The notes under the pieces: model-generated
Databases searched by the model: none
What the model saw: the letters and a program-made list of their open reading frames with translations, nothing else
What the model was told of the DNA's origin: nothing
Part shown: positions 1 through 7,332 of the stretch, one piece after another
Layout of the letters: each line of letters begins with the position of its first letter
How positions within the stretch are numbered: position 1 is the stretch's first letter
Position numbers and translations under genes: made by a program
Assembly: GCA_021812985.1 (NCBI GenBank)
Contig: JAKAMG010000009.1
Location: 1 to 64,000 of the forward strand
DNA from: Bacteroidota bacterium
Lineage (GTDB): Bacteria; Bacteroidota; Ignavibacteria; Kryptoniales; JAKASW01
Direction of reading: 5' to 3'
Length of the DNA stretch: 64,000 nt

Positions 1-362
1 TTATTTTGCTTCTTGAGAGGAGGATACTGAATCTTTCCTGTACTGTATCTCTGATCCTTCAAAAGGAGCCTCTCCACAACCTTTCCCTGGACAATATGCT
101 GCTCGATTATCTCGAGGACATCGTCCCGGGTAACATGACTGTACCATACCCCCTCGGGGTAAATCAGGACATTGGGGCCGTGCTCGCACACATCAAGACA
201 TCCGGCCTTGTTCGCCCTTACCATCCCCTTGAGTCCCCTCGCGTGAAGTTCCCTCTTGAAGAGGTCCCTTATCTCTTCGCTTCCCTTCTGAGCGCAGGAG
301 CCCTTGGGGTGATCAGGCTCTCTCTTGTTTGTGCAAATGAATATGTGCCTCGCGTATCTCAT
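1..362 (-). CDS. Thioredoxin-like [2Fe-2S] ferredoxin (partial)
   Basis: Incomplete gene that runs off the left edge of the window; 120 residues are visible from an ATG at 362 and the last codons are missing. The protein opens with RHIFICTNKR and carries cysteines at residues 10 and 23 and a CLDVC pair at 55 and 59. This four-cysteine spacing is that of the thioredoxin-fold [2Fe-2S] ferredoxins (COG3411 type), cytosolic electron carriers often linked to hydrogenase or NADH-dehydrogenase-like enzymes. The next gene upstream on the same strand is another [2Fe-2S] ferredoxin of an unrelated fold, with a 109-base gap. The family call is firm; the redox partner is unknown. Confidence 0.85.
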   Translation of the reverse strand, partial: MRYARHIFICTNKREPDHPKGSCAQKGSEEIRDLFKRELHARGLKGMVRANKAGCLDVCEHGPNVLIYPEGVWYSHVTRDDVLEIIEQHIVQGKVVERLLLKDQRYSTGKIQYPPLKKQN

Positions 363-471
363 TTTTTAAGTTTCCAAATTCCATGGTTTTTAAATTGCAG
401 TGTTGTTTTCTCCGTGAAGAGAACGCGCTGTTCTCCGTCATCAAGAAATTCTCAGCTCATGAATTAGCACG

Positions 472-759
472 TCACCAGTACCCGGTGGTGATGCTCACGT
501 CCCCGAAAACGCGTGTACTGCAGGCTACTCTCTCATGCTTGCCGTAGTTGCCGGAGGCCATGAGTTTCTTCTCGCATTCTTCAGGAGACGAAAGATTTTC
601 CATTCCCTCGACTACCTCCACCCTGCACCATCCGCAGACGCAGTCGCCCCTGCATGAGCTTCCCAGAGGAATCCCGTTAACCCTCGCGGCCTTGAAAAGT
701 GTTTCCCCGTTTCTTATCTCGACTTCCCGTTTCAGTGGGAGGAATTTAACTCTTGGCAT
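472..759 (-). CDS. [2Fe-2S] ferredoxin, plant/adrenodoxin fold
   Basis: Small cytosolic electron carrier of 95 residues, full length for the family. The cluster ligands are visible as Cys36, Cys42, Cys45 (C-x5-C-x2-C) and Cys80, with an extra Cys40 inside the loop. The N-terminal half (about 1-30) has the beta-grasp pattern with the acidic/glycine turn RNGETLF. Start is ATG at 759. It overlaps the 3' end of polX by 14 bases, so the two are probably co-transcribed, although no functional link is evident. The family is well supported; the partner reductase or oxygenase cannot be told from here. Confidence 0.85.
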   Translation of the reverse strand: MPRVKFLPLKREVEIRNGETLFKAARVNGIPLGSSCRGDCVCGWCRVEVVEGMENLSSPEECEKKLMASGNYGKHERVACSTRVFGDVSITTGYW

Positions 760-2470
760 TCTTCAGGTACTTCTTAATCTGCTCGGCGTCCATCGTGTTT
801 AGGAGGTCGTCCTTTGTCAACCACCCCTTGCGAGCTATGGACACGCCGTAAATGAAATCCGAAAGTCCGCGCTTAGAATGGGCATCCGGATTTATCGAGA
901 ACTTCAACCCGGCCTCTTTGGCCTTCCTGATATGTCTCCAATCCATGTCGAGACGGTGCGGATTGGCGTTTATCTCTATGACCTTCCGGTTCCTTGCCGC
1001 AACTTTCACTACTTCGTCCATATCGATTTCATACCCGCTCCTGCCGAGAAGGAGCCTTCCCGTCATGTGACCCAGGAAAGTGAGGTACGGGTTCTTCAAT
1101 GCAGATGTCAGCCTCTTTGTGGCCTCATCTTTTTTCATGCCGAGTTTGCTGTGAACCGATCCGACGGAGAAGTCAAGCGATTTCAGGACGGCATCACTGA
1201 AATCAAGCTTTCCGTCCGCGAGAATATCCACTTCGCTCCCCTTAAAAACGTAGAAGTCCTGCATCGCGGCGTTCATCGCATCGACTTCGCGCCCCTGATC
1301 CTTGAGCCGCTTCTCGTCGAGACCGTTCGCGTAGAAGGCGCTCTTGCTGTGGTCACTGAGACCAATGTACTTCAATCCTAGTTTACGCGCGGCGGCCACC
1401 ATCTCTCCGAGTGACTCAGCGCCGTCGCTCCAGTTCGTGTGCACGTGAAAGAGCCCGAGTATATCCTCCTCCTTGACAAGTTCAGGGATGTTGCCCTTTG
1501 ACGCTGCCGTTACCGCATCATTTCCCTCGCGAAGTTCCGGCGGCACAAACTGCAATCCTATCTCACCGAAGATCTCGTCCTCATTTTCAAACAGTATCTT
1601 TTCTCTCCCCCGTTTCAGCTCACGCTGGTTGAGTGTATATCCGCGGGAAGAAGCGTACTCTTTTAATCCGGCAATGAATTCTTTACTTCCGCTTGAATTG
1701 AGAACCGCGAACGGATACTCAGCCTTGTTCACGATTATGAACTCAACCGGGACGCCGTTTTCCCACACGACCGAGACCAGATCGTTCTGGACATCTCTAA
1801 CTTCCCTGACCCCCTTTAGGTTCTTCAGCGCCTCGAAGAGCCGGTCACGTTCACCCGACCTGAATTTTATCACGCAGTCGATGTCCCGTATTATCTCGCG
1901 TCGGCGTCGATAGCTTCCCGTGAACTGGTAGCGTTCGACTCCGGTCATCTTCTCTAACAGCGCGGCGATCCCCCCGGCGGTCTCGTGTATCACATCGAGC
2001 AGATGATAATCGGCATAAGTCTTCATCTGCCTGATCGAATTGAGTACCTTCTCCTGCGTCTTCTGGCCAAAGCCTTTTAGAGTCACTAGGCGGTTCTCGC
2101 CGCAGGCATACTCGAGCTCGGCAACGGACTTCACGTCGAGTTCCTGGTAGAGCGTACGAATTTTGTTCGGCCCGAGTCCCTGTATCTTGAATAATTCCGG
2201 AAGCCCTTCTGGAAGGGACTTCCTGAGCTCCTCCAGGAATTCGATCTTTCCTGTCTCAACGAGTTCCACCAGTTTCTTCGAGAGCGCGTCGCCTACTCCC
2301 GGTATTTTTTTAGCATCTCCGGTTTTGATCAGTTCCACGACGTTGGAAGTAGATTGAGATATAGACCTCGCAGCCCTCGAATAGGCGCTTATCTTGAACT
2401 TGTCCTCACCCTTCAACTCGAGAAGAGAGGAAATTTCTTCGAGGACCTCGACTATTTCTTTCTTATCCAT
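746..2470 (-). CDS. polX: DNA polymerase/3'-5' exonuclease PolX
   Basis: Family X DNA polymerase with a C-terminal PHP nuclease, 574 residues, the usual bacterial PolX length. In order: helix-hairpin-helix N-terminal domain (about 1-150, with IPGVGDALSKKL and IQGLGPNKI hairpins), the nucleotidyltransferase palm with GSYRRR near 185 and the catalytic DID at 196-198, then the PHP domain from about 340 (FHVHTNWSDG, GLSDHS, and NPDAHS near the end) that holds the metal-dependent 3'-5' exonuclease or AP-endonuclease site. It acts in gap filling and base-excision repair in the cytoplasm. The stop of the PAP2-like gene lies directly before its ATG. Confidence 0.95.
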   Translation of the reverse strand: MDKKEIVEVLEEISSLLELKGEDKFKISAYSRAARSISQSTSNVVELIKTGDAKKIPGVGDALSKKLVELVETGKIEFLEELRKSLPEGLPELFKIQGLGPNKIRTLYQELDVKSVAELEYACGENRLVTLKGFGQKTQEKVLNSIRQMKTYADYHLLDVIHETAGGIAALLEKMTGVERYQFTGSYRRRREIIRDIDCVIKFRSGERDRLFEALKNLKGVREVRDVQNDLVSVVWENGVPVEFIIVNKAEYPFAVLNSSGSKEFIAGLKEYASSRGYTLNQRELKRGREKILFENEDEIFGEIGLQFVPPELREGNDAVTAASKGNIPELVKEEDILGLFHVHTNWSDGAESLGEMVAAARKLGLKYIGLSDHSKSAFYANGLDEKRLKDQGREVDAMNAAMQDFYVFKGSEVDILADGKLDFSDAVLKSLDFSVGSVHSKLGMKKDEATKRLTSALKNPYLTFLGHMTGRLLLGRSGYEIDMDEVVKVAARNRKVIEINANPHRLDMDWRHIRKAKEAGLKFSINPDAHSKRGLSDFIYGVSIARKGWLTKDDLLNTMDAEQIKKYLKNAKS

Positions 2471-3100
2471 TCACACTATCCCGTTCAATCTATAGAAAAG
2501 TCCCATCTGCAGGGCCGTGAGCAGGATGCCGAGTATAGCGCCTGCCGCCACCTGAAACTTGGTGTGCGCTTTAAGTTCCACTCTCGCCCATGCCACCAAG
2601 AGAACCAGGAGAAAAAGCGGTAGCGCCTCTTTCCATCCAAACACGAGAGCGAGTGCAGTCAGAGGACCCGAAGCCCCCATCGCATGCGCACTTATCTTCC
2701 ACCTCGAATTGATAATCGCGATAATGAACGTATTGGCCGCGTAACAAAACATCAGCGCGTAAACTGCCACAGACGCTCCTATCCCAAACAATACTAGGAA
2801 ACCCGCGAGATAAATTGCGACCGAAACCAGATAGGGCTTTGTTCGCTCCTGACGGACCGGAACGTCCCACCTTGAAACCTTCTCCCTGGTCACTAGATAG
2901 ATCAAAAGGGCAAATGGAATTGCCGCTCCGAAGAGGACAGAGACGACCGCAATTGAAACCGGGCCCGTGCTCTGCCTAGTGGAAAAGGCAAGCACAACGA
3001 AGGTAATTAGCGCAAATGTCGTCGGCATGAGAATGTAGGAAATCGTCAGGGCGGCGGTCTGTTTCACAAAGGAATTTAGTTTCAGACCGCCTAAAATCAT
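2471..3100 (-). CDS. PAP2-like integral membrane protein
   Basis: A 209-residue membrane protein with about six hydrophobic segments. It resembles the PAP2 phosphatase superfamily as found in Bacteroidota: a charged loop with DVPVRQERTKP near 80-95 takes the place of the first phosphatase motif, SAHAMGASGP near 137 the second, and ARVELKAHTKFQVAAG near 170 the third, keeping a histidine in each of the last two. Such proteins hydrolyse lipid pyrophosphates or phospholipid phosphates at the membrane, but the motifs are not textbook, so the substrate and even activity are uncertain. It lies 100 bases after yggU and abuts polX. Confidence 0.65.
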   Translation of the reverse strand: MILGGLKLNSFVKQTAALTISYILMPTTFALITFVVLAFSTRQSTGPVSIAVVSVLFGAAIPFALLIYLVTREKVSRWDVPVRQERTKPYLVSVAIYLAGFLVLFGIGASVAVYALMFCYAANTFIIAIINSRWKISAHAMGASGPLTALALVFGWKEALPLFLLVLLVAWARVELKAHTKFQVAAGAILGILLTALQMGLFYRLNGIV

Positions 3101-3200
3101 AACTCAGACGGCTTGCAGGCGGTTGAGATGGGAGTTGAGAAAATTCCGGCGGGAAATCTCTACCGCGCCGCAAAGAACCGCGGCCGCGACCCGACAAGCC

Positions 3201-3422
3201 TCAGCCGATCTTCTCTACCAGCTTGTTGCGTGCCATGGCACCCCTGACGAGGCGCAGTTTTGACCTTGCCACTTTCAGGTGGTCTGCAAGAAGAGACAAC
3301 ATGTCTTCGTTGGCCTTCCCCTCGACAGGTTTGGCTCGGACAAAGATCTCATAACTGTCATCCCCTTTGCGAACAACTTCGTCTTTCTTGGAATTTGGGT
3401 GAACTTTTATCTTCAAATACAT
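3201..3422 (-). CDS. DUF167 / YggU family protein
   Basis: A 73-residue protein matching the UPF0235/YggU family at almost its whole length: strand KIKVHPNSKKDEV, then the conserved core FVRAKPVEGKANEDMLSLLADHL and KLRLVRGAMARNKLVEI-like end. The family is widespread in bacteria, archaea and eukaryotes and has no settled biochemical role. Start is ATG at 3422. It is the first gene of a minus-strand run with the PAP2-like gene, polX and a ferredoxin. Confidence 0.85.
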   Translation of the reverse strand: MYLKIKVHPNSKKDEVVRKGDDSYEIFVRAKPVEGKANEDMLSLLADHLKVARSKLRLVRGAMARNKLVEKIG

Positions 3423-3537
3423 TCGCGTTACCCTACAAATTTCCGTGAGTTACGCCGCCGGAAAACCATTGATTCCAGTATGATTGAATTAAACATGACA
3501 CAATATATCAATCAACCTGGAATATTTCGGATCGGGA

Positions 3538-3577
3538 GAACCCACGACCTTGGCGCGTGTCGCGCCACGCTCTAACC
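3538..3577 (-). pseudogene. Truncated tRNA-Pro-like fragment (distal copy)
   Basis: Forty bases matching the inner part of the tRNA-like fragment at 3833-3889: D-arm end GGTTAGAGCG, the altered 17-base arm, variable loop and the start of the T-arm. It breaks off within the T-loop, after GGTTC, and the acceptor strand is lacking, so it cannot be a working tRNA. It marks the left limit of the repeat array. Confidence 0.8.
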
Positions 3578-3823
3578 GCGGCCCTTCCCAAGTCTCTCCC
3601 GCAGGTAGCGGCCTGCTCCACGCTGTTTTATCTCCATCTCCTTCTTCACAGCCTCTGCCCGCGTGGAGAACTCCTCGCTGTACACCACTTCCCATGGTAT
3701 ACCGTACCTTATGGATTTTGTTTCCCCTGAATTGTGCTCCGAAACTCGGTTGCCCAAGTCCTCCGTACTTCCCGTATAGTACCTCCCTGCCTTTCTGCTC
3801 CAGAGTATATACGTCGTGTACAT
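3572..3823 (-). CDS. GIY-YIG nuclease domain protein, distal copy
   Basis: Single-domain GIY-YIG endonuclease of 83 residues, the UPF0213/Slx1-like compact form. The GIY strand is TYILW, the YIG strand is YYTGS, the catalytic arginine lies in LGNRVSEHN and the metal-binding glutamate in EAVKKEMEI. It differs from the proximal copy at one residue (Ala for Thr in RKAGRYY). The ATG at 3823 follows an AAGAAGG ribosome-binding site that itself begins just after a tRNA-like 3' end; longer reading frames that start upstream merely translate the tRNA-like sequence. The stop TAG lies inside the next tRNA-like fragment. DNA cleavage is expected from the family; the target is unknown. Confidence 0.8.
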   Translation of the reverse strand: MYTTYILWSRKAGRYYTGSTEDLGNRVSEHNSGETKSIRYGIPWEVVYSEEFSTRAEAVKKEMEIKQRGAGRYLRERLGKGRG

Positions 3824-3832
3824 CCTTCTTTG

Positions 3833-3889
3833 TCGGGGCGGTGGGATTCGAACCCACGACCTTGGCGCGTGTCGCGCCACGCTCTAACC
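3833..3889 (-). pseudogene. tRNA-Pro-like 3' fragment with a swapped anticodon arm
   Basis: Fifty-seven bases aligned in register with tRNA-Pro. The D-arm end (GGTTAGAGCG), variable loop, T-arm, acceptor 3' strand and discriminator A are identical, but the 17-base anticodon arm is TGGCGCGACACGCGCCA instead of the CGG-bearing arm. The replacement still forms a 5-bp stem with a 7-base loop (or 7 bp with an ACA loop). No complementary acceptor 5' strand is present, so it is not a complete tRNA. Its first bases contain the stop codon of the upstream GIY-YIG gene. Confidence 0.8.
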
Positions 3890-4135
3890 GCGGCCCTTCC
3901 CAAGTCTCTCCCGCAGGTAGCGGCCTGCTCCACGCTGTTTTATCTCCATCTCCTTCTTCACAGCCTCTGCCCGCGTGGAGAACTCCTCGCTGTACACCAC
4001 TTCCCATGGTATACCGTACCTTATGGATTTTGTTTCCCCTGAATTGTGCTCCGAAACTCGGTTGCCCAAGTCCTCCGTACTTCCCGTATAGTACCTCCCT
4101 GTCTTTCTGCTCCAGAGTATATACGTCGTGTACAT
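3884..4135 (-). CDS. GIY-YIG nuclease domain protein, tRNA-proximal copy
   Basis: Eighty-three residues, a complete minimal GIY-YIG fold: TYILW and YYTGS strands, arginine in LGNRVSEHN, and glutamate in EAVKKEMEI. The ATG at 4135 is only nine bases from the 3' end of tRNA-Pro (4145), and those bases include the ribosome-binding site AAGAAGG; the gene is therefore probably transcribed with the tRNA and freed when the tRNA 3' end is processed. The stop codon TAG is shared with the D-arm of the following tRNA-like fragment. Whether it acts as a homing or repair nuclease cannot be decided from sequence. Confidence 0.85.
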   Translation of the reverse strand: MYTTYILWSRKTGRYYTGSTEDLGNRVSEHNSGETKSIRYGIPWEVVYSEEFSTRAEAVKKEMEIKQRGAGRYLRERLGKGRG

Positions 4136-4144
4136 CCTTCTTTG

Positions 4145-4219
4145 TCGGGGCGGTGGGATTCGAACCCACGACCTCTTGGTCCCGAACCAAGCGCTCTAAC
4201 CGGGCTGAGCCACGCCCCG
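4145..4219 (-). tRNA. tRNA-Pro (anticodon CGG)
   Basis: Complete cloverleaf: acceptor stem CGGGGCG paired with CGCCCCG plus discriminator A, D-arm with GGCTCAGCCCGGTTAGAGCG, anticodon arm CTTGG-TTCGGGA-CCAAG giving anticodon CGG (proline, CCG codon), variable loop AGGTC and T-arm GTGGGTTCGAATCCCAC. The CCA end is not encoded (the next bases are CAAA). It is the intact parent of the two tRNA-like fragments downstream. Confidence 0.97.
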
Positions 4220-4356
4220 TGGTGACAATAATATAACCCTTTGAAGCTTTAAGGAAAAGGATTTTTAAGAATTGTCGTTAAGGAGCCAGGGGCTATCTGC
4301 ATAGAATCAGAAGCGCAAGCCGTCCCGCCATTTCAAAATGCTTCCTGAACCGCGCG

Positions 4357-6066
4357 CTAATCTTCAGCGATGGGAAGCGTAAAGTAGAACTTTGAGCCGC
4401 TTCCTATCTCACTTTCAACTCCAGCCTCACCTCCAAGTCTCTTCACTATACGGTCCACCGTGAAGAGTCCAAGCCCGTGTCCCGTTTCGTCGCCTTCGCG
4501 ACGTAGTCTCGAGAATTCCTTGAAAAGGAGAGCCTGCTCTTTATCGCTCAATCCAATTCCCCGATCCTTAACCCAGAACTTAACTTGCTTTTCCACTCTC
4601 TCCGCCCCGAGATAAACCGTGGGAGATGGACCGCCATATTTGAGCGCGTTGCTGATATAGTTTACCCACACCTCCTCAACCCACGGAGCGTAGCCCACAG
4701 CCACGGGCCAATGGTCAGGCTGGAAAATCTTGCCCTTCCTCTCCTGTGAAAATCTTTCGAGCCGCAGAATCGCGCTATTGACGACGGCCGACATTTCCAG
4801 GGCCTCAAACCTTATATCCTTTTGCCGGCGAACTCTGGCGAGCATAAGGAGTTCATCAACAATACTCAGCATCTTTCCGGAGTATGACCTTATGACGCCA
4901 ACAGCGTCCGCCCGTTCAGCTTCGGTCAACCCGTCCGACGAAAGTATGTCCGAAAATCCTGCGAGGAGCGAAAGCGGTGTCTTCAGGTCGTGTGCCACGG
5001 TATGGGCAAACGTGTCTATCTCGTCAAGCGCGTATCTCAGATCTGTAATGTCATAAAAAAGCACGATTCCCCCCATAGACTTCCCGCCACCGTTTCGAAA
5101 CGGAGAAAAACTCACCGAGTATATTCTCTTTTCCTTCCCAATCTGTATCTCACGTTTTTCTGACAGCTCACCCAATCCAGATGTAATGTCTGAACACTCA
5201 TGACAAACCTCCTGGAGAGTCTTCCCAATCACATTCTCCAAACTGACAGAAAGTATTCTTTCTGAGGCGGGATTGAGTTCCAGAATGCGCTGGCGGTCAT
5301 CAATAATTACGATGCCGCTGTCGATGCTCCTCAGAACCTGATTGTAGGCAGTGGGAGCGATGTCCAGGAACCGATACCTCGCCATCATGAGGTTGATTAC
5401 GACTCCCGCCATGGCAAATGAAATCGGCGTAGGATCGTACACTCCGAATATGCGAGCCTTCGCAATATAGAAGATGTTCGGGAGAAGTATGAGAAGTACC
5501 GCAAGCGTGATTGGGAGAATCTGATAACGCAATTGATTCGGCATCTGATAAACTGAATTCAACAGGAGCAGCATGCCACTCAATACAAGGAAATAGGAAT
5601 AAACGGTCTGAATGTAGAAACCGATCGCGTATGACTTTTGCAGAACGACAAGGCCACCGGCCTGCTCTGTCCCGTACGAAGAATAAAAGAGATGATTCTG
5701 TGTAACGGTTAGGACAAGTATGAAGGATACCGCCGGAAGGATAGCGAAGTAGGCAAGTGACTTAGGCTTTCGAAGGCTCTCGCTCTCTGTGTACGTGACG
5801 GCGAAAAGAAACCAGAAATAGCTCGACGATATTATTCCCAGGTACTCAAGTCTTAGAAAGACGAGTTTCCATGCCAGATCAGAGTTGAAGAAACCCAGGA
5901 AATATCCGATCGACCAGACCATCAATGAAACGGAAAGGAGGGTGAACTCTTTCGCGCCCCGAACCGGACGCATCTTCCACGACTGGTAGGCCGTCAGGAG
6001 CGCTACCAACGCGGACGCGACGTACAGCCACGAAACTCCGTTGAATTGCCACGACCCCGCATTCAC
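4357..6066 (-). CDS. Sensor histidine kinase with 7TM N-terminus and PAS domain
   Basis: Membrane sensor kinase of 569 residues. The first 225 or so form seven hydrophobic helices of the histidine-kinase 7TM sensor type, followed by a PAS domain (about 235-345, SIDSGIVIIDDRQRILELN), a HisKA dimerisation domain with the phospho-accepting His in TVAHDLKTPLS (near 355) and a HATPase domain with the N box NYISNALKYGG and G boxes KDRGIGLS and GHGLGLF. Start is GTG at 6066. No response regulator gene adjoins it, so its partner is elsewhere. The ligand is unknown. Confidence 0.9.
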   Translation of the reverse strand: MNAGSWQFNGVSWLYVASALVALLTAYQSWKMRPVRGAKEFTLLSVSLMVWSIGYFLGFFNSDLAWKLVFLRLEYLGIISSSYFWFLFAVTYTESESLRKPKSLAYFAILPAVSFILVLTVTQNHLFYSSYGTEQAGGLVVLQKSYAIGFYIQTVYSYFLVLSGMLLLLNSVYQMPNQLRYQILPITLAVLLILLPNIFYIAKARIFGVYDPTPISFAMAGVVINLMMARYRFLDIAPTAYNQVLRSIDSGIVIIDDRQRILELNPASERILSVSLENVIGKTLQEVCHECSDITSGLGELSEKREIQIGKEKRIYSVSFSPFRNGGGKSMGGIVLFYDITDLRYALDEIDTFAHTVAHDLKTPLSLLAGFSDILSSDGLTEAERADAVGVIRSYSGKMLSIVDELLMLARVRRQKDIRFEALEMSAVVNSAILRLERFSQERKGKIFQPDHWPVAVGYAPWVEEVWVNYISNALKYGGPSPTVYLGAERVEKQVKFWVKDRGIGLSDKEQALLFKEFSRLRREGDETGHGLGLFTVDRIVKRLGGEAGVESEIGSGSKFYFTLPIAED

Positions 6067-6165
6067 GAGGGAACACCTGTCTCGAATTTCTGCCTGCCTG
6101 AATGACTCACATCAGAAGATAATGAAGCCGGCAAAAAGGCTCAATCCGGTCAATCCGGACTTAAC

Positions 6166-7272
6166 TCACGGTAGTGAGCTGTTGAATTTCTTTCGTCGGT
6201 TCCGAATATAATCGACGAATATGTACTCCCCCAGCTTATTCAAAGATGAGTAGTAGGCTCTCCCTTTGTTAGCCTTGGTGAGTTCCTCGACGAAATTTAT
6301 GAGATATGGATCTCTCGCAACCATGAAGGTGCTGATGACTATGCGCTCCCTCCGGCAGGCGACTGCTTCGTCAAGTGTCTTGTTCACTATTCGCGGATCC
6401 AACCCGAAGGAATTCCGGTACAACCTCCCTGAATCATCATAGATCGCCGAAGGTTTGCCGTCAGTGACCAGGAACACCTGCTTGTTGACATTCCCCTTTC
6501 TCCGGAGTATGCTCCTCGCGAGCCGGAGAGCTGCCAGTGTGTTCGTGTGATAAGGCCCCACCGTAACGAACGGCAGCTCCGCCAACGTAATTTCCTTCGC
6601 GTCATCGCCGAAGACGACGATGTTAATATGATCCTTCGGGAACTTCGTCCTTATCAGCTCGGCGAGCGCGAGGGAAACCTGCTTGGCCGGAGTTATTCTG
6701 TCCTCCCCGTAGAGAATCATCGAATGGCTTATGTCCAGGAGAACTACCGTGGCACAGTTCGCCAGGTGCTCCGTCTCGTACACTTCAATGTCGTCTTCGT
6801 TCAGCTGGAACTTCTCGATGCTGTCGTGTCTCAGCGCGTTGGTGAGCGTCGACGTCAGATCGATATTCGTCGGGAGATCTCCGAAAGTGTATTTCTTTGT
6901 CTCACTGAGCCTGTCCACGCCCTGGCCCGTGTGCGGGGACTCGTGTGATCCGTCAGGACTCCTCTTCAGGTTGGTGAAGACTTCACGAAGCGCGTCCTCC
7001 CTTATCCTCTGGACTCCCTTGGAGGTCAGGACAATTACGTCCTTCGCATCGTCGATGTAACCGAGCTCCTTGAGTTTCTCGATGAAATCCTCCAGCGAGA
7101 ATTCGCCATCAAAGAGTTCATAATCTCGGCCAAGCTGCTTCATCCACTCTAGGGCTTCCTCGGCGTCGCCGCTCGTCTGTAGCAATAAATAGCTGAAGAG
7201 TGAAACCAGGTTCTGGAGGCGCTGTTCATCCGTCATCGACTCTTGAGTCCACTTCGAATATCTGAATCTCAT
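6166..7272 (-). CDS. VWA domain protein partnered with a MoxR-like ATPase
   Basis: Cytosolic protein of 368 residues. The N-terminal half is helical and not recognised; the C-terminal half is a von Willebrand A domain with an intact metal-ion-dependent adhesion site: DISHS near 178, the threonine around YHTNT and the aspartate in LVTDGKPS. It starts at ATG 7272 behind AAGGAAGGCGAGCG. In this kind of locus the VWA protein works with the AAA+ ATPase encoded upstream (7998-9506), as in the CoxD/CoxE and magnesium-chelatase-like pairs that insert metals or remodel partner proteins. The actual client is unknown. Confidence 0.85.
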   Translation of the reverse strand: MRFRYSKWTQESMTDEQRLQNLVSLFSYLLLQTSGDAEEALEWMKQLGRDYELFDGEFSLEDFIEKLKELGYIDDAKDVIVLTSKGVQRIREDALREVFTNLKRSPDGSHESPHTGQGVDRLSETKKYTFGDLPTNIDLTSTLTNALRHDSIEKFQLNEDDIEVYETEHLANCATVVLLDISHSMILYGEDRITPAKQVSLALAELIRTKFPKDHINIVVFGDDAKEITLAELPFVTVGPYHTNTLAALRLARSILRRKGNVNKQVFLVTDGKPSAIYDDSGRLYRNSFGLDPRIVNKTLDEAVACRRERIVISTFMVARDPYLINFVEELTKANKGRAYYSSLNKLGEYIFVDYIRNRRKKFNSSLP

Positions 7273-7332
7273 CGCTCGCCTTCCTTGTATTTGCAGTCAC
7301 TAACGGCCGCCGGGTTCACCATGAAGTCCCTT

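Larger units (their letters stand above)
3538..4164 (-). repeat. Tandem 312-bp repeat of GIY-YIG gene plus tRNA-like piece
   Basis: Two units, 3541-3852 and 3853-4164, match base for base apart from one difference (C at 3790, T at 4102). Identity continues in the same 312-base register into the 3' part of tRNA-Pro (to about 4174, and again at 4192-4201) and on the left ends at 3538, inside the T-arm of a third tRNA-like copy. Each unit therefore holds one GIY-YIG reading frame flanked by tRNA-Pro 3' sequence. The near identity points to a recent duplication or repeated insertion at the tRNA gene. Confidence 0.95.

Noticed and set aside
1473-1913. A 146-codon plus-strand frame inside polX
   Set aside because: It is the antisense shadow of a gene with intact PolX motifs and has the serine/proline-rich composition usual for such shadows.
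3572-3880. A longer 102-residue version of the distal GIY-YIG protein
   Set aside because: Its first 19 residues come from the tRNA-like fragment; the family N-terminus and ribosome-binding site both point to the ATG at 3823.
3489-4190. A 233-codon open frame through the tRNA-Pro and GIY-YIG repeat array
   Set aside because: It reads the repeat units in a different frame from the GIY-YIG domain, is internally repeated only because the DNA is, and passes through tRNA sequence.
3550-4236. A 228-codon plus-strand frame over the repeat array
   Set aside because: It is antisense to two clear GIY-YIG genes and a tRNA and has no recognisable content of its own.
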